The notes under the pieces are model-generated. The model was not told where the DNA came from. It did no database searches and saw nothing but the letters and a program-made list of their open reading frames with translations. The translations under genes were made by a program, and so were the position numbers. A stretch of DNA of 64,000 nt from Coenobita brevimanus. Lineage: Eukaryota > Arthropoda > Malacostraca > Decapoda > Coenobitidae. Of this stretch, positions 11,663 to 23,548 are shown one piece after another. How positions within the stretch are numbered: position 1 is the first letter of the stretch; every line of letters begins with the position of its first letter. Location: assembly GCA_032717465.1 (NCBI GenBank), contig CM064690.1, positions 12,957,569-13,021,568 of the forward strand. Reading direction: 5' to 3'.

Positions 11663-11746
11663 AGGGAGAGAAGCATATGGTGGAAGCTTTAATGCACCCC
11701 ATGTACCCCCCCAGGGGACTCCAAGGCTGGGTGATTAGATGCCTAT

Positions 11747-11749
<3 letters not shown>

Positions 11750-11811
<62 letters not shown>

Positions 11812-11892
11812 CTATATATATATATCTATATATATATATCTATATATAAATATATAAATATCTATCTATATATCTATATATATATATATATT
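11750..11892. repeat. Compound (CA)n-(TA)n/(TATC)n microsatellite
   Basis: A CA array (11750-11806) grades into TA interrupted by tctatata units up to 11892. It separates two same-orientation A2 LINE copies and abuts the 3' end of the right-hand one. Confidence 0.95.
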
Positions 11893-11898
11893 TCATGC

Positions 11899-12645
11899 TA
11901 GGAAGAAGGAACCAAAGGCCACGAGCCGGCAAAAGCTGTTCCTTCCAAGAGAAAACAAAATACAAGAGAGAGTCAAATTCAAGATTTGATCATTTCGAGA
12001 TGCCTGGGCACACTGCATGTGAAAGACTGGAGATCATAGGAAGCAGGAAATACAGACAGAGGGAGACAGTTCCAGAGTTGACCTGTTGCATAACTGAAGG
12101 ACTGGTAGTAACGGTTAACTCTTGCTTTAAAGAGTTAGACAGAAAAGGGATGAGAGTTTGCTGCTTGACGGGTGCTACGTGCCCATCGTAGATGTGGAGG
12201 AATGCAAGCAGACAGTTCAGAGGAGCAGTGACCATTGAAGTAGCGATAGAAAAGAGATAAAGATGCAACAGTGTGGCAAAGAGACAGGGGTTGAAGGGAG
12301 CCAGTAAGAGGAGGAGAATTAATGAGACGAAAAGCCTTTGCCTCCACCCTATTGAGAAGAGCTGTGTATGGGGAACCTCCTCACACATGCGAGTTGTACT
12401 CCACACAGGGGTGGATAAAACCCGTGTATTCAGTCAACAATTGTGCAGGGGTAAAAAAGGAACAGAGTCGGCTTAGCACACCTAATCTCTTGGAAGCAGA
12501 TTTTACAAGAGATGTAATATGATCTCTCCCAGATAAGTCTCGAGTGAATGAAACCCCAAGCATGTTCAAGGATGATGCAGGATTAAGCTAAATATTATTA
12601 AACATTAGTGGGTACACCTGTGGAATATTGTCGGGTTGATAGATG
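11899..12645 (-). mobile_element. 5'-truncated A2 LINE, copy A2-2
   Basis: Only the C-terminal coding part and 3' UTR remain. The minus-strand frames include LNMLGVSFTRDLSGRDHIT, SASKRLGVLSRL and CVEYNSHVWG, and the 3' UTR begins ggaagaaggaaccaaaggcc. The sequence is very close to the copy at 26942-29200. Homology stops at about 12645. Confidence 0.85.
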
Positions 12646-13058
12646 TAAGGATCACGTGGTGACTGAATCTCTTGGACAGCGTCAGTTGCCTGCTGCAAAG
12701 GAGCCCTAAAACTCATTATCTTGTTGCCAGAAGGTTCCTGCTCTCGATTGCCTCAGAACCATCTTGCTCACGAATGTGACTCCTGTTAAGTCTCAGCGCT
12801 GAGCCAGCCAGAGTACGTTGCAGCACCAGTCGAGCAGGGCACTACATCCAAGTGGATGGAAAGTTGCTGATAGAAAGAGCTGGAGCTCCCGTTTAATCAG
12901 CTCTCGTAACTAGCTTCTGACCATCCCCCTTTGCTGAACTTTTCTCGTTATTAACACGGAGATGGTCAGCATACTCTCCCACACAATTTCCTGCAATTGT
13001 CAACCAGCAGAACACCATAGACTGCAAATGTGTAATGCCTTTCTACATTACACACAAT

Positions 13059-13061
<3 letters not shown>
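12646..13061. other. Unassigned unique-looking sequence
   Basis: Moderate GC and no long frame. I see no known domain, terminal repeat or tRNA-like box. Confidence 0.3.

Positions 13062-13088
<27 letters not shown>
13062..13088. repeat. (GA)n microsatellite at LINE 3' end
   Basis: About 13 GA units directly abut the acagaacac 3' terminus of A1-1, whose family normally ends aataacagaac on the + strand. Confidence 0.9.
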
Positions 13089-13090
<2 letters not shown>

Positions 13091-13925
13091 AGAACACAAT
13101 AAAGGAAAACAAATGAATAAAAAAAAATCCATACACCAAATTATTGGTGTCCTTCTTTGATTAAAAAAAAATAATAATAAATAACTAATAATTGGACTTG
13201 ACCAGCTGTTGGTTGAAGTCTGGGGGAAACAAATCTGGAAAAACGAGTTCCAAAGAGATGCAGTTCGGGCAATAAAAGATTTCTAATAGAAGAAAGTTCT
13301 GTAATATGGCAGTGTGGCATTCAAGTCATGAGAGCTACCAGATGCCCACGTAGCACAGGGGAAGGAATGGTGTGGTGGCAAAATGGATGCATCTTCGTCT
13401 GAGCATTTGCCATAAAAGTATCTGTAAAATAATGGAAGGGAGGCAACATTCCTTCTTACCTGTAGGTAAGATAGTTTATATGTAATAGCAGGGTTATTAA
13501 TAATTCTAACAGCTTTGTTCTGAATTTTGTCTAGTTGTTTTAGTGCAACCTCTCCACATCCATTCCACAAGGGTGAGCAATATTCCAGCTGAGAACACAC
13601 ATGACTCTGATAAACTATATATAGCTAACTGCTTGTCAGGGAAGAATCTACGAACTCTGTACAATAATCCAAGGTTCTTTTGGAGCGGTTTTAGCAAGTG
13701 ATCTAACATGAGACGTCCAGCTGAGATCACTGTTAAGTCAAACACCGAGCATTTCGTTACCTTTGGAGACGGAAATTTAGGTGGCATTGAAGGTAATATA
13801 GGAATCTGGCAATATCTGTCTAATAGTAAACTGTATATATATTAGGTTTTACTAGCGTTTAATGAAACAAGGTTATTTTGTTCCCATTCAGTGATCATAT
13901 ATAAGTCTTGGTTTGTGGAGTGGAA
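13089..13925 (-). mobile_element. 5'-truncated CR1/Jockey-like LINE, copy A1-1
   Basis: The minus-strand frames carry QLEYCSPLWNGCGEVALKQL, DKIQNKAVRIINNPAI and ASLPLFYRYFYGKCSDE. These are the conserved C-terminal region of this LINE group, in which a cellular-like helical segment follows the RT thumb. Homology to copies A1-2 and A1-4 ends near 13925. Frameshifts separate the two main frames (13283-13600 and 13506-13787). Confidence 0.85.
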
Positions 13926-14125
13926 TGGGACGCCTCATGTGATGGCACAGACAGGGCAGGGTGGATCTGCCACTCGTCACAGAAACGTCTTTCAGTTCCC
14001 TCCTTATCACCCAAAAAGAAGATGGAGGGCTGAAGAAGGGACCTTCAGCTCGCAATCCTCTAAGGTCACATTCAGATGAGCCTGGGGATGTAACTTACTA
14101 TTACTGCTGCTGCTACTACTACTGC

Positions 14126-14167
14126 AAATAATAATAATAATAATAATAATAATTAATAATAATAAAA
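14126..14167. repeat. (AAT)n microsatellite
   Basis: Trinucleotide aat/taa array with minor interruptions. Confidence 0.9.
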
Positions 14168-14249
14168 AATAATGATAATACAGAATATTGAAAACTTGAC
14201 AGCAAAGCAGCAAAGTGTAATCACTACTAAACACTTCACTTGAGCTACA

Positions 14250-14740
14250 TGGGTAAATTTGTGTTTTCCTACCCCAGTTCCTCATTAACCCTCCTGTCAT
14301 CCTCTATAGACATTTATTCTGCATATTCTCTGTCATTCGCTTGTCCTTTCACTATTTTTCAGTGTCATTTTTCTCATTTACTTTTTCTTCTCTCCTTTTT
14401 GCGCGCCTTGCTTCCCCAGCTATTTTTTACACTTTTCCCTCTTCCGCTTCTCTTTCTTATGTGCCCGCTTTTGGTTTTATGTTGCCTTTACCATAATGCA
14501 TTCCCTCTTCCTCCTTCGTGATTTCCTCTTCTTTTCCAGTCTTTGCATTTTCGTATATCTCTCCTTCGTCTCTTCTCACTCAGTTCTGTTCCTTCTGTCT
14601 GTTCCATTGTTCCGTTTTCCCCGTCCAATCACTTTTCTCATGGTTCAGTATTTCCTCTTGTGTTTTCCATTCTCGCTCCTGCCACTCTCACTCTACTTTT
14701 TCTCTCTCTTCTCTCTCTGCGTGCTTCTCGAATAAAAAAA
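14250..14740. repeat. Pyrimidine-rich tract on the + strand
   Basis: About 490 bp dominated by T and C. The overlapping Ser/Phe/Leu-rich frames reflect the composition only. Confidence 0.55.
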
Positions 14741-14859
14741 GAAAAATAAACAATCGATGAGTTAAGAGGACGATAGAAGAGAAAATCCGAAAGAATAAGA
14801 AATGGTAACGAAAGTCAGTGGGAACATTGTTGAAAGCAGGAACTGAAAATGGTGGAATA

Positions 14860-15392
14860 AGTGGATGAAAGAGAGAGAGAGAGAGAGAGAGAGGTGGCGT
14901 GAAGGAAAGAGTTATGAGTCTGGGGAAGGAGACTGCTCCAGGGTCATCAAGGGTCATAAACAGGGGAGGAGAGAGAAAGAGACAAGGATCGAGGGGGAGA
15001 GAGGAAGGGGAGAGACGAGGTAAGGGGGGAGGCAGGGGTGAGAGAAAGGACGGAGGAGGGGGAAGGGGAGGGAAGTGATGAAGGTAGAGGGAAAAGCAGG
15101 AGCGAGAGGGGGGGGGGAGGCAGTGGAGTGAAAGAGGGGGGAGAGGGAGGGGAGAGTTGGAGAGAGAGGGAGAGAAAGAGGCAGTGGAAGGGAGGGAAAA
15201 AGAAGCGTTAGGAGAAAGAGAAGGTAAGGACGCAAATGGAAAGAGAAGGAGAGAGGGAGTGAAGGGAGCGGGATCGGAATAGGGAAACGAGAGAGGAGGC
15301 CAAGTAGGATGGAAGAGAAGGAGGGACAGGGAGGATGGGGATGAGGGAGGGCCAGGGAGAAAGAATGATTAAGAGGCAGAGGAAGGGAAAGC

Positions 15393-15435
<43 letters not shown>

Positions 15436-15640
15436 GAGAAGACAAAGAGGGAAAGGGAGAGAAAGCGATGAGATGGAACCAGAGATAGAAGAAAGCGCTA
15501 AGGGGAGGGCAGGACGAGCGGAGTTCGTAAAGGATAGTAGGAGAGGAAAGGAAGAAGTGAAGGGGGATGGGATGGTGGGCGTAGTGTGGGTAGAGTTGGG
15601 GGTAGAGGATAGAGGTCATGCAGTCAGCCAGCGGTGAAGA
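14860..15640. repeat. Long purine-rich tract with (GA)n cores
   Basis: For roughly 780 bp the + strand is overwhelmingly A and G, with pure GA runs at 14868-14893 and 15395-15432 and G runs near 15110. It lies 120 bp from the pyrimidine-rich tract, so the two strands switch asymmetry. The 221-codon minus-strand frame across it is Ser/Pro/Leu low complexity and not a gene. Confidence 0.7.
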
Positions 15641-15908
15641 GACAGGCTGACACGCATGGCTAGTCGGGTTGTGGGATCGCCAGGGTACAGAGACAAGAGA
15701 AATTGGGGTGAGGAGGACAGTGTGTAGGAAGAGAAATCGAAAACCATCATATTTATTACAATTAACTCTATAACTTCTGAATATTTACCCTGTATTTTGC
15801 TTCTAATCAGCTGAGATGATTTTACTCTGTACTGTGATGGGTGTAGGAGAGGGACGCCTTCAAATAAAATGAGTGGCAGAAATTCCTGGTTATGCAAGCA
15901 CCCTTCAA

Positions 15909-17299
15909 CTTTTTTTTTTTTTAAATAACAGAACGGAGGAAGGAAAAACAAATGAATAAAAAAAATAATCCATACAACAGATTACTGGTGTCCTCTGTTC
16001 ATAAAATATCTGTAACAGTTAGACTTGAACAGCTGTGGGTTGAAGTCTGGAGGGAAACAACTCTGGGGAAATGAGTTCCAGAGAGATGCAGTTCGGGGAA
16101 TGAAAGAATTCTGCTAGACAGAAGTTCTGCAATATGGCTGAGTGACATTCCAGTCATGAGCGCTACCAGATGCCCGAGTAGCACGAGGGAAGGCATGGAG
16201 TGGTGGCACCATGGACGCAACTTCGTCTGAGCATTTGCCAAAAAAATATCTATAAAATAATGCAAGAGAGGCAACATTCCTTCTTACTTGCAAGGGAGGT
16301 AGTTTATTTGTAATGGCAGGATTGTTAATAATTCTAACAGCTTTGTTCTGAATTTTATCTAGTTGTTTTAATGCAACCTCACCACATCCATTCCACAAGG
16401 GTGAGCAATATTCAAGCTGAGAGTGCACTTAACTCATAAATTACAGCCAACTGCTCATCAGCGAAGAAGTTACGGACTCTACAATAATCCAAGTGTCTTT
16501 GAGGCGGTTTTAGCAAGTGATCTAACATGAGAGGTCCAGCTGAGGGCATTGTTAAGTGAGAAGCCAAGAATTTCAATCCTTTTGGTGATGGGAATATCAG
16601 TAGTACTGAAGGTAATATACGAATCTGGCAATATCTGCCTATTAGCAAATTGTATACATTTAGTTTTACTAGCATTAAAAGAGACAAGGTTGTTTTGTCC
16701 CCATCCACTGATCGTAGATAGGTCTTGATTTATGGAGATGGCTGTACTGAGCTGAGAGGTAGAGATATTAGACCTTGTAAATGGGTGTCTGAGTGTGAAT
16801 GAACTATGTAGTGTTGAGTCATCTGCATATGAATGGATGGGATTGTGGGTGACAGATAAGAGATCAGTAATATGAACCAGGAATAGGGTTGGCGCCAGAA
16901 CTGACCCCTGCGATACGCCGGCGTTAATTGAGTGGAAATTGGAATATACATCATCTACTTTTACTCTTATTTTCCTGTCACTAAGATATGAAGAAATGAA
17001 TGGAACAAAAGACGTTAGTCAATAGCAAGGGAGTTTGGACAGCAGGGAACGGTGCCATACTCTGTCGAAAGCTTTAGAAATGTCAAGAGCTACTGCATGA
17101 GTTTCTCCATGTAGATCAGTTGACTGTTGGATGGTACGAGTTAGGAGATTGAGTATGTCGGTGGTGGATTTTTCGTGGCGATAACCATATTGCCTATCAC
17201 TAATTAAGTTGTTGGATTCAAGATGTTTAACAATGTGCTTATTAATTAAAGTTTCAATTATCTTAACAAGAGAAGATGTGACAGCTATTGGTCTGGTGA
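15909..17299 (-). mobile_element. 5'-truncated CR1/Jockey-like LINE, copy A1-2
   Basis: The + strand shows a poly-T (15909-15921, the poly-A tail of a minus-strand insertion) followed by aaataacagaacggaggaag. The minus-strand frames carry QLEYCSPLWNGCGEVALKQL, an intact Y-A-D-D catalytic box (codons near 16820-16830) and parts of [13 protein letters not shown]. Upstream, homology ends at about 17299, in the RT fingers. Compared with copy 56655-57880 the two are clearly the same subfamily. Frameshifts and stops are scattered throughout. Confidence 0.88.
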
Positions 17300-17859
17300 A
17301 CTGCAGGAGAGATGCGTTTAAGCCTGCAGTCCACAGGGTTCACGTTTCACAAGAGACTGGCCCACAACAGAGACAACAAAACACAACCTTAGGACACCAG
17401 AAATATTGATAGCAATCACAATTAAAGTTTTAACCGAGCATAAAGATCCTCTTATTTTATTCCCACTTACAACGGACAGTTATATTCAAATCACCGAAAC
17501 TTTTGCAGCTACTGGGTTGAATTAAGGTATAAGCGAAAGTGTTGGCAGTAGAAAAGGAAAATGATAAAAGGAATCATTGTCGTCATCATTAAACTACTGT
17601 GGAGGAGAACATGTTGGTGAAAGAATTCGAGAATGATAAGATATTCATCCTCCTCGACGTCGTTATTGTCTTTTCAAATGCTATTTTTACCTAATGAAGA
17701 AAGAAAATAAAGAACTGAAATGGTAAGTACTCATCAAAACTAGGTTGCTGGGGAGAAAGTGTTGGGAAAATGTAATGTATAGGCTAGGCCTATGCCTTAC
17801 TGTATAGTCAGTTGTATAATGTAGTTCTAGGAATGCACTATATAGCCTAACCGTTTGGA
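17300..17859. other. Unassigned AT-rich sequence
   Basis: No coding or repeat signature recognised. Confidence 0.3.
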
Positions 17860-18650
17860 AACCAAGAATCTCCACCAGGAAGTCGCCTGTCTTTGTACTG
17901 CGCCTACTTATCAGTGTCGGGATCGAGGTCATATTTCATGTTCAACTGACGGACAAAAGAATAGTGCAACACAAAATTCATCATCCATGTCGCGTGCAGG
18001 ACCTGCGTCACAGGATAGAGCCTTTCATGGCCATGCCAGATCTCAGAGTTGAGCTAAATCAGTTTGCTGGTATTCTCAGCGCTCAGGTCATCGAACAGTT
18101 CATTATTATGAGGGGCTTGCAGATGGGCGAGGACACACGTGATAGTAGATCACTGCGGTAGCATGGTAGTCCGTACAGTAGGAGCTCACCTTCGTGATCA
18201 CCCGACAGCGCATACAACACCTACCATAAGAGTCGTTATCAGTCTACCTAAGCATGTCATGCCCTTGCCAACAAAATGTCCGGGGAAGCCTCGCGCCAGA
18301 AACAATACACAAGCCTCCGTAATGGTAAAAAAGTCTGACCTACGTAATAATAAGCTCCCCCTACACTAGGTTGGTCCCCTGTCCTACTTAGGTAACTGAG
18401 TGACCCTTACATCATTTATATGGATTCTGGGTCTATTTTGAACTTATCTCTAAATTTACCCCTGGAAATATTAAGAAGTCCGCGAGACATGGTTGAATAC
18501 TTTAGCCACCTGACATTCGGCTTTGTGGTGTTGACGGCATAGAATTTTACGTAAAGGGCATGGCAACTCTAGAAATACGAGGTGATGATTAACTAGATCC
18601 CTTCACAGCTGAGTTCTGTGTCACAAATAAACTTTGGTAGCTTGCAGATG
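17860..18650 (+). pseudogene. Possible gag/protease relic of an LTR retrotransposon
   Basis: One frame contains YQCRDRGHISCSTD, which resembles a zinc knuckle (xxC-X3-GH-X4-C) that has lost its first Cys. About 550 bp downstream, GIEFYVKGMATLEIRGDD followed by DPFTAEFCVTNKLW looks like the beta-strand core of a retropepsin-type protease. The order gag then protease fits, but stops interrupt every frame and I cannot identify RT. Treat as a weak candidate. Confidence 0.3.
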
Positions 18651-19969
18651 TTTTATGGTATTGGCACCATGAATCTACTTTCTATTGATTAGAGACCTGC
18701 ATTTGGTGGAATTCAAATAAATGATTTCCATGTACCATGTATGAACTACCCATATCCTGTCCATTCACAGGTAAATTCGGTGACACAGCCTACAGCAACT
18801 CCTGCCTCACAGCTACCAGCAGAAAGTAACGTAGAGAATATTAGTTGCAGTAATACACGAGGGATTCGCCAGCAGTGACACAACGGTTGACTCATCCATG
18901 TCTCGCTTATCAACTCCGCAGAGTCTGCATAATACTGTATATTGTAAAACGCGGCTTAAAAGAGAGTGGTTAGAAATTAGTGTACGATTTGGATATCTCA
19001 CGAATTCACGAAAGTCTCTGTTCGTGTTGTAGATGAGAAAGAAGAAGTGGATGCCTTGACCTGAGATTTGTATGAATGGCTTAACTACAAGTCACCCTTG
19101 TGTTCGGTGCTAGATGATGGTTTATGTCATCTTTACCTGCTAAATATCACCTGTGCTCCACTAAAGCTTATAAGTGACGCAGAAATTGGCATTTTCCTGG
19201 TGTACCAATCGGTCAAGATGGTATGCTAGGATACAACATCCACTGTACTGTTAAGGTTAGCGATGATAATGATAACGATGTACATTTTGTACGCAGTATT
19301 ATTCTAGTAATTTAGTCATCCTTTAATAATCTCTTCTTGCCTCTTGAGGTCAGGACACATTTCATACATTTCTTCTGTCCTGGGGAGAAATGAAGTGTAT
19401 ATGTTTTACTGTTTCGCTATTTGTACGATGTACTTGTTGAAATGCACTCGCCGTTAGGAAATCTGTTGTGCCTACCCCAAAGTTATACAAACTCAGGACA
19501 TTCTGATCGACTGTGACCTATTTGGTCTCTAAGTCAGTAGCAGCAGAGATTTCATACACGTCAGACCTGTACTACTTGGCTCAGTAAATCATGTATTTCC
19601 AATCTGAGTTTGCTTCACCACCTGAACCATTGCCCACGTGTACTACCTGTAATAATACAAGTCAGGCAGGAGAGAGAAGCAACAAGAGAATGACGAGATT
19701 GTGGATAAGAATGAAACTTGGTAGAGAGCAGAGTGAAAAAGTGAAACGGCAGAGGTTATGCTTCCTTCATCAGACATCTGCCTAAGGTTAAATAAAATTT
19801 TACTTTTTCTCTTGTCTCTCCTTCTTCTCTTCTCCTTCCTTTCTTTTCCTATCTCATTCTTTCTCATTCTTCTCTTTTCTCTCTCTTACTCTTTCATTCT
19901 CCCCTTTCCTCCTTTTTTCTCTGCCTTTAATTTTCCGCCTCTCTTTAAATTTTTCTCTTCCTCCTCCCT

Positions 19970-19971
<2 letters not shown>
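18651..19971. other. Unassigned sequence
   Basis: No recognisable gene. The left part may extend the LTR-element relic. The last 170 bp are pyrimidine-rich and lead into the CT array. Confidence 0.3.

Positions 19972-20048
<77 letters not shown>
19972..20048. repeat. (CT)n microsatellite
   Basis: Pure CT array of about 38 units within a pyrimidine-rich stretch that starts near 19800. Confidence 0.95.
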
Positions 20049-20051
<3 letters not shown>

Positions 20052-20969
20052 TTTTTTCCCCAATGGAGAAAGAAGTTTCGTGCTATCATCCAAAAGGTAC
20101 TGTGTTGATCATAGGCCGTCGTGAACCCTGTCAATAAAAGAGAGTTACGCTGAACAGCAGATGGAACAGCATTGCTGATACCGTATGTGGGGCGATGAGT
20201 TTCTGATGGCCAGAGAATGAGGGTCAAGGGCCGTGATATGGGTGGCACTGTAGGATTCGTAACATTCCTTTCATGGAGATGTTTAAAAGTGTTTATTACA
20301 TCTTAACATATCCTTGTTATGCATGTTATTTACATCCTTTTAGTATCGAAACAGTGGGGCATCAACGGAGCAAAGAGGAAAACGAAGTGTAATATATAAA
20401 ATATATCCCTGAGGAAGACATAACGGTGTCTTCTGCGCCACCACGACCTGAGGGATATGTTGAGGGGTGGAGATGTTGGTCTGAATGTACAAGTCTTTTG
20501 TGGATGGCTGTATACGAATAAATGGAAGTGTAAAATGTGGCTTCACCTTAAGTTACTATCTAGCCCCCAGGCCAAAAATAATCCTACAGTATATCTCTTC
20601 CTACACCACTGTTGTTTAACCTTAAGCTTTAATCATTCAGTATGATGACGCCTGCTTTAGGTTATACTTTGCTTCCTTAGAATGATGTGTTCGGATTTGG
20701 AAATACAATATTCTGAACCTAATCCTCCTCTCCTAGGGTATATACATTAAAGCGGTTGAAAACAGTATGCCGTTTCATGTGTTCTTTCATATTTGCACTG
20801 TATCGAAGAATACCTTAGATAACTTAGCCAGTTTTTCTTACAAAGACAGTCACTCCACTACCTTGTGTGAGCAAAGTAAGACAGTCTACTGATATGAAAA
20901 CTGGAGCCTCTCGTTGAGAATGTAAGGTGTGTGTGATCAGTGTTAGTTTATGCTGCTTTCATATTCTGA

Positions 20970-20972
<3 letters not shown>
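20049..20972. other. Unassigned sequence
   Basis: No coding or repeat family recognised. A small inverted repeat (gaggaagaca/tgtcttctgc, about 20411-20437) could form a hairpin, but there is no other RNA-gene evidence. Confidence 0.3.

Positions 20973-21008
<36 letters not shown>
20973..21008. repeat. (CA)n microsatellite
   Basis: About 18 CA units. Confidence 0.95.
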
Positions 21009-21011
<3 letters not shown>

Positions 21012-21249
21012 AGGAAACTAATATGGGTCTCCAGTGTCAGATACAACCCGTCTGCGTTACACACACGACAATTACCCATAATCATGGGGCCAATCCAATA
21101 CCGCCGATATAACAGATATATGATTTTCATATCTACATTATACATTTTTTTTTTACTCCAGCTTGCTCTTAAACTGTCACTGTTGCATCTCGTCGATTGT
21201 AAGAAGAACACTCACTAAACGAGTGCAACACTCGAGCCATACTTCATTC

Positions 21250-21690
21250 TTACCTGACCCTTAACCCATCCGCCAAGTTTGGTTTAAATAGGATGAAGGG
21301 TGACCTTTTCAGACATGAATAAATTCATCCCCGACTAACTTTTCACCTGGCTGGATTCAGAGAAGAAAACCTTTTTGAGTTTAAGATCAGAAACTTTGAC
21401 TTTGTCCTGTGACCTTTTACCTCTTGACCCTTTGTGCTCCAGATTGAATCACTTCACCCTTTCCTTCCCTCAACCCTTCCATCAATTTAGTTAAAATCAG
21501 ATCAAAACTGAGTTGACCTGGCCCTTGACCAATTACTTTTTCAGTAAAAATCAATCACCTATTCTTCTGATGGTCCTTAATCATTATGTCAAACACGATG
21601 CAATGCCACACTGTAGTATTTTCATAATCTTGCTAACCGTCAGACACACAGACACACAAACAGACAAAACGGAGCACAGGACCTCGCACA
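21250..21690 (-). mobile_element. MITE-like dispersed repeat (GTTAGCA type)
   Basis: The + strand contains repeated tgacctttt/ttgaccc phrases and ends in gctaaccgtcagacacacag. The latter is the reverse complement of the phrase preceding the TTAGCA box in the repeats at 5.05 and 24.55 kb. I infer an opposite-orientation member of a related non-autonomous repeat. No terminal inverted repeat could be placed. Confidence 0.35.
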
Positions 21691-21979
21691 TTCACTCGCA
21701 GTTGTAGTATGTGATTAAATTATATTATGTTGTTGGTTGGAATGAGGTGCTACAGGAAGGATACAGAACCATAGCACAGTATTACTCTTCCAGGAAGGTA
21801 CGAGAAGTTAGCCGTAAAAGGACGAAAATCTTATAAGTTATGGAGAAAACGTATAACATCCGTGGACATATATTGGGTTAATCCTACATTTTCATCTGAC
21901 TCTGGTCCGTACCGTAGTCTACCTGCCACAGGAGGTTTCATACATGCTTCTCCTTCCGAATGCATTTCACAGTTTCAAT

Positions 21980-22018
21980 TAAATAACAGAACAGAAGAAG
22001 GAAAAACATATGAATAAA
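21980..22018 (-). mobile_element. 3'-end scrap of LINE A1
   Basis: taaataacagaacagaagaa followed by ggaaaaacatatgaataaac matches the last ~38 bp of A1 copies at 15922 and 56660. Only the extreme 3' end is present, as expected from very early abortion of target-primed reverse transcription. Confidence 0.7.
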
Positions 22019-22286
22019 CCTAGGAAATATACGTTCACACTGAAAACGTGGAAGGTGTCCGAGCTCGCCCGGTGCGAATTTTGACACATACTAGCAGTAT
22101 TTCACACCTTAATGCTGTACTAACTTGAGGAGTTTATTCCTGATTTCATGGTGAAACTTTAAATCTTAGTGGCAGTTAAGGGAAAACTTACCTTTTTTCA
22201 CCTCATGTCGCCATCCTCTTTGTACTTTGTTGCATTTTTAAAAAAGATAATCAAGTCATTGCTAAAGAAATACACAGTGAGATGTG

Positions 22287-22289
22287 TAA

Positions 22290-22340
<51 letters not shown>

Positions 22341-22384
22341 CATAAAATTTACGGAAGATGATAACACTGGGTAAAAGTGGATAA
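22287..22384. repeat. (CA)n plus 48-bp companion sequence, copy 1
   Basis: A CA array is followed by acgcataaaatttacggaag and atgataacactgggtaaaag tggataat. The same (CA)n + flank arrangement recurs at 23034-23123. Confidence 0.85.
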
Positions 22385-23028
22385 TTTTTCTATTAGTCAT
22401 TCATTATTTAATGTCTTGCTCCATAACCATTGCGAATCCTGCATATGTTCAAAGAATATTTATATCTTAGGATGACCTCAGGAATCGCCTGGGGTTAGTG
22501 CATAAGCTCCTGGAACATCCTGTATACCAGCGATGATGATCTCCCATCAAGGCGCCTTCATCTTTATTGTCCTTTTCTTTCACTGTTAAAGTAGCATTGT
22601 GTACATGGTATCTTTATCCATGGAACCTCTCGAGTTTGGCTTGTCCTTCCGGGCTGCTGCCTGTGCATTGACTCCTTGTAACCCTTCCCCATGGCTTTCA
22701 CTCCTCACTTTTATAGTTTTTTTTTTTTTCCTAAAACCTCATAAGCTTCATATAATCATCCATGAACAAGACATGAAAAATAGAATGACGTACTCATAGA
22801 TTTGTAAAGGAGTTCGATTGCAAACCCTTTTCTAATTACCTTGATAATATATCTACATCCTCCCCTCACCCTCAGCCTTTCCTCCATGACTTTCTCTCTT
22901 CCCCCTGTCATTCATTTCTCCCCACTAACGTCAAATACACAGCGATATATTTCTTCATTCGCCTTTTAAAAGGAAAATGTGTAATGCTTATTTCAGAACT
23001 GCTTTTCCCTACCCCATTCACCCGATCA

Positions 23029-23033
<5 letters not shown>
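22385..23033. other. Unassigned sequence between two CA-linked repeats
   Basis: Only composition-driven frames. No element recognised. Confidence 0.3.
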
Positions 23034-23062
<29 letters not shown>

Positions 23063-23118
23063 GCATAAAATTTACTGAAGAGTATACTACGGAAGATGAT
23101 AACACTGGGTAAAAGTGG

Positions 23119-23123
<5 letters not shown>
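23034..23123. repeat. (CA)n plus companion sequence, copy 2
   Basis: CA array then acgcataaaatttactgaag, an extra agtatacta insertion, and the shared cggaagatgataacactggg block. It grades directly into the TA array. Confidence 0.85.
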
Positions 23124-23188
<65 letters not shown>

Positions 23189-23206
23189 ATATTGATAGAT
23201 AGATAG

Positions 23207-23248
<42 letters not shown>

Positions 23249-23270
23249 GCACGCGCGCGCGCGCGCTGGG
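23124..23270. repeat. Compound (TA)n-(GATA)n-(CA)n-(CG)n microsatellite
   Basis: TA (23124-23184), then gatagatagata, then CA, then GC alternation (cgcgcgcgcgcgc) ending at 23268. The alternating purine-pyrimidine CA/CG part is the type of sequence that favours Z-DNA. Confidence 0.9.
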
Positions 23271-23491
23271 CCTATCAAAGTCTATAGGAGGGACTAGCCA
23301 AATCAACACTTTCGGACAAAGTTGTACGAGATCCTTGATTTATTCTTCCCATGTTAAAGCAAATAAAGGCAAATTATCAGTTATTACTGTGACTGTGTGG
23401 TGCTTTGGCAGAAAAAATTTCACACAGATCTTGGCCCTCTGATAGACGTTTTTATCTAATATGCTATAGCATTAGCATTAGCTATAGTATA

Positions 23492-23492
<1 letters not shown>

Positions 23493-23545
<53 letters not shown>
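23493..23545. repeat. (GT)n microsatellite
   Basis: GT array of about 26 units abutting the left end of the SINE-like tandem repeat. Confidence 0.95.

Positions 23546-23548
<3 letters not shown>

Larger units (their letters stand above)
8783..11690 (-). mobile_element. Near full-length CR1/Jockey-like LINE, copy A2-1
   Basis: Read on the minus strand, the element starts with an apurinic-type endonuclease. Visible pieces are LFLTETQLSQATD, GDFNFHH and, near the C terminus of the domain, LGSSDHDLITL. It continues through a linker into reverse transcriptase (PSNYRLVALTSC, then heavily frameshifted palm) and ends in the C-terminal region and a 3' UTR beginning aaggaagaagggaccaaaggc on the + strand. 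Numerous indels and stops make it non-functional. It matches A2 copies at 11.9, 27 and 34.4 kb. It is the most complete A2 copy here and shows the family's domain order: EN, RT, C-terminal extension. Confidence 0.8.

Noticed and set aside
14954..15619. 221-codon Ser/Pro/Leu-rich minus-strand frame
   Set aside because: Product of a purine-rich tract; no start context or domain, and the same effect appears at 31.2-32.5 and 47.5-48.2 kb.
20411..20437. Small hairpin as an RNA gene or regulatory element
   Set aside because: Short and isolated, with no supporting context.
22285..23123. CRISPR-like repeat pair
   Set aside because: Only two copies, attached to microsatellites, in a eukaryotic context.
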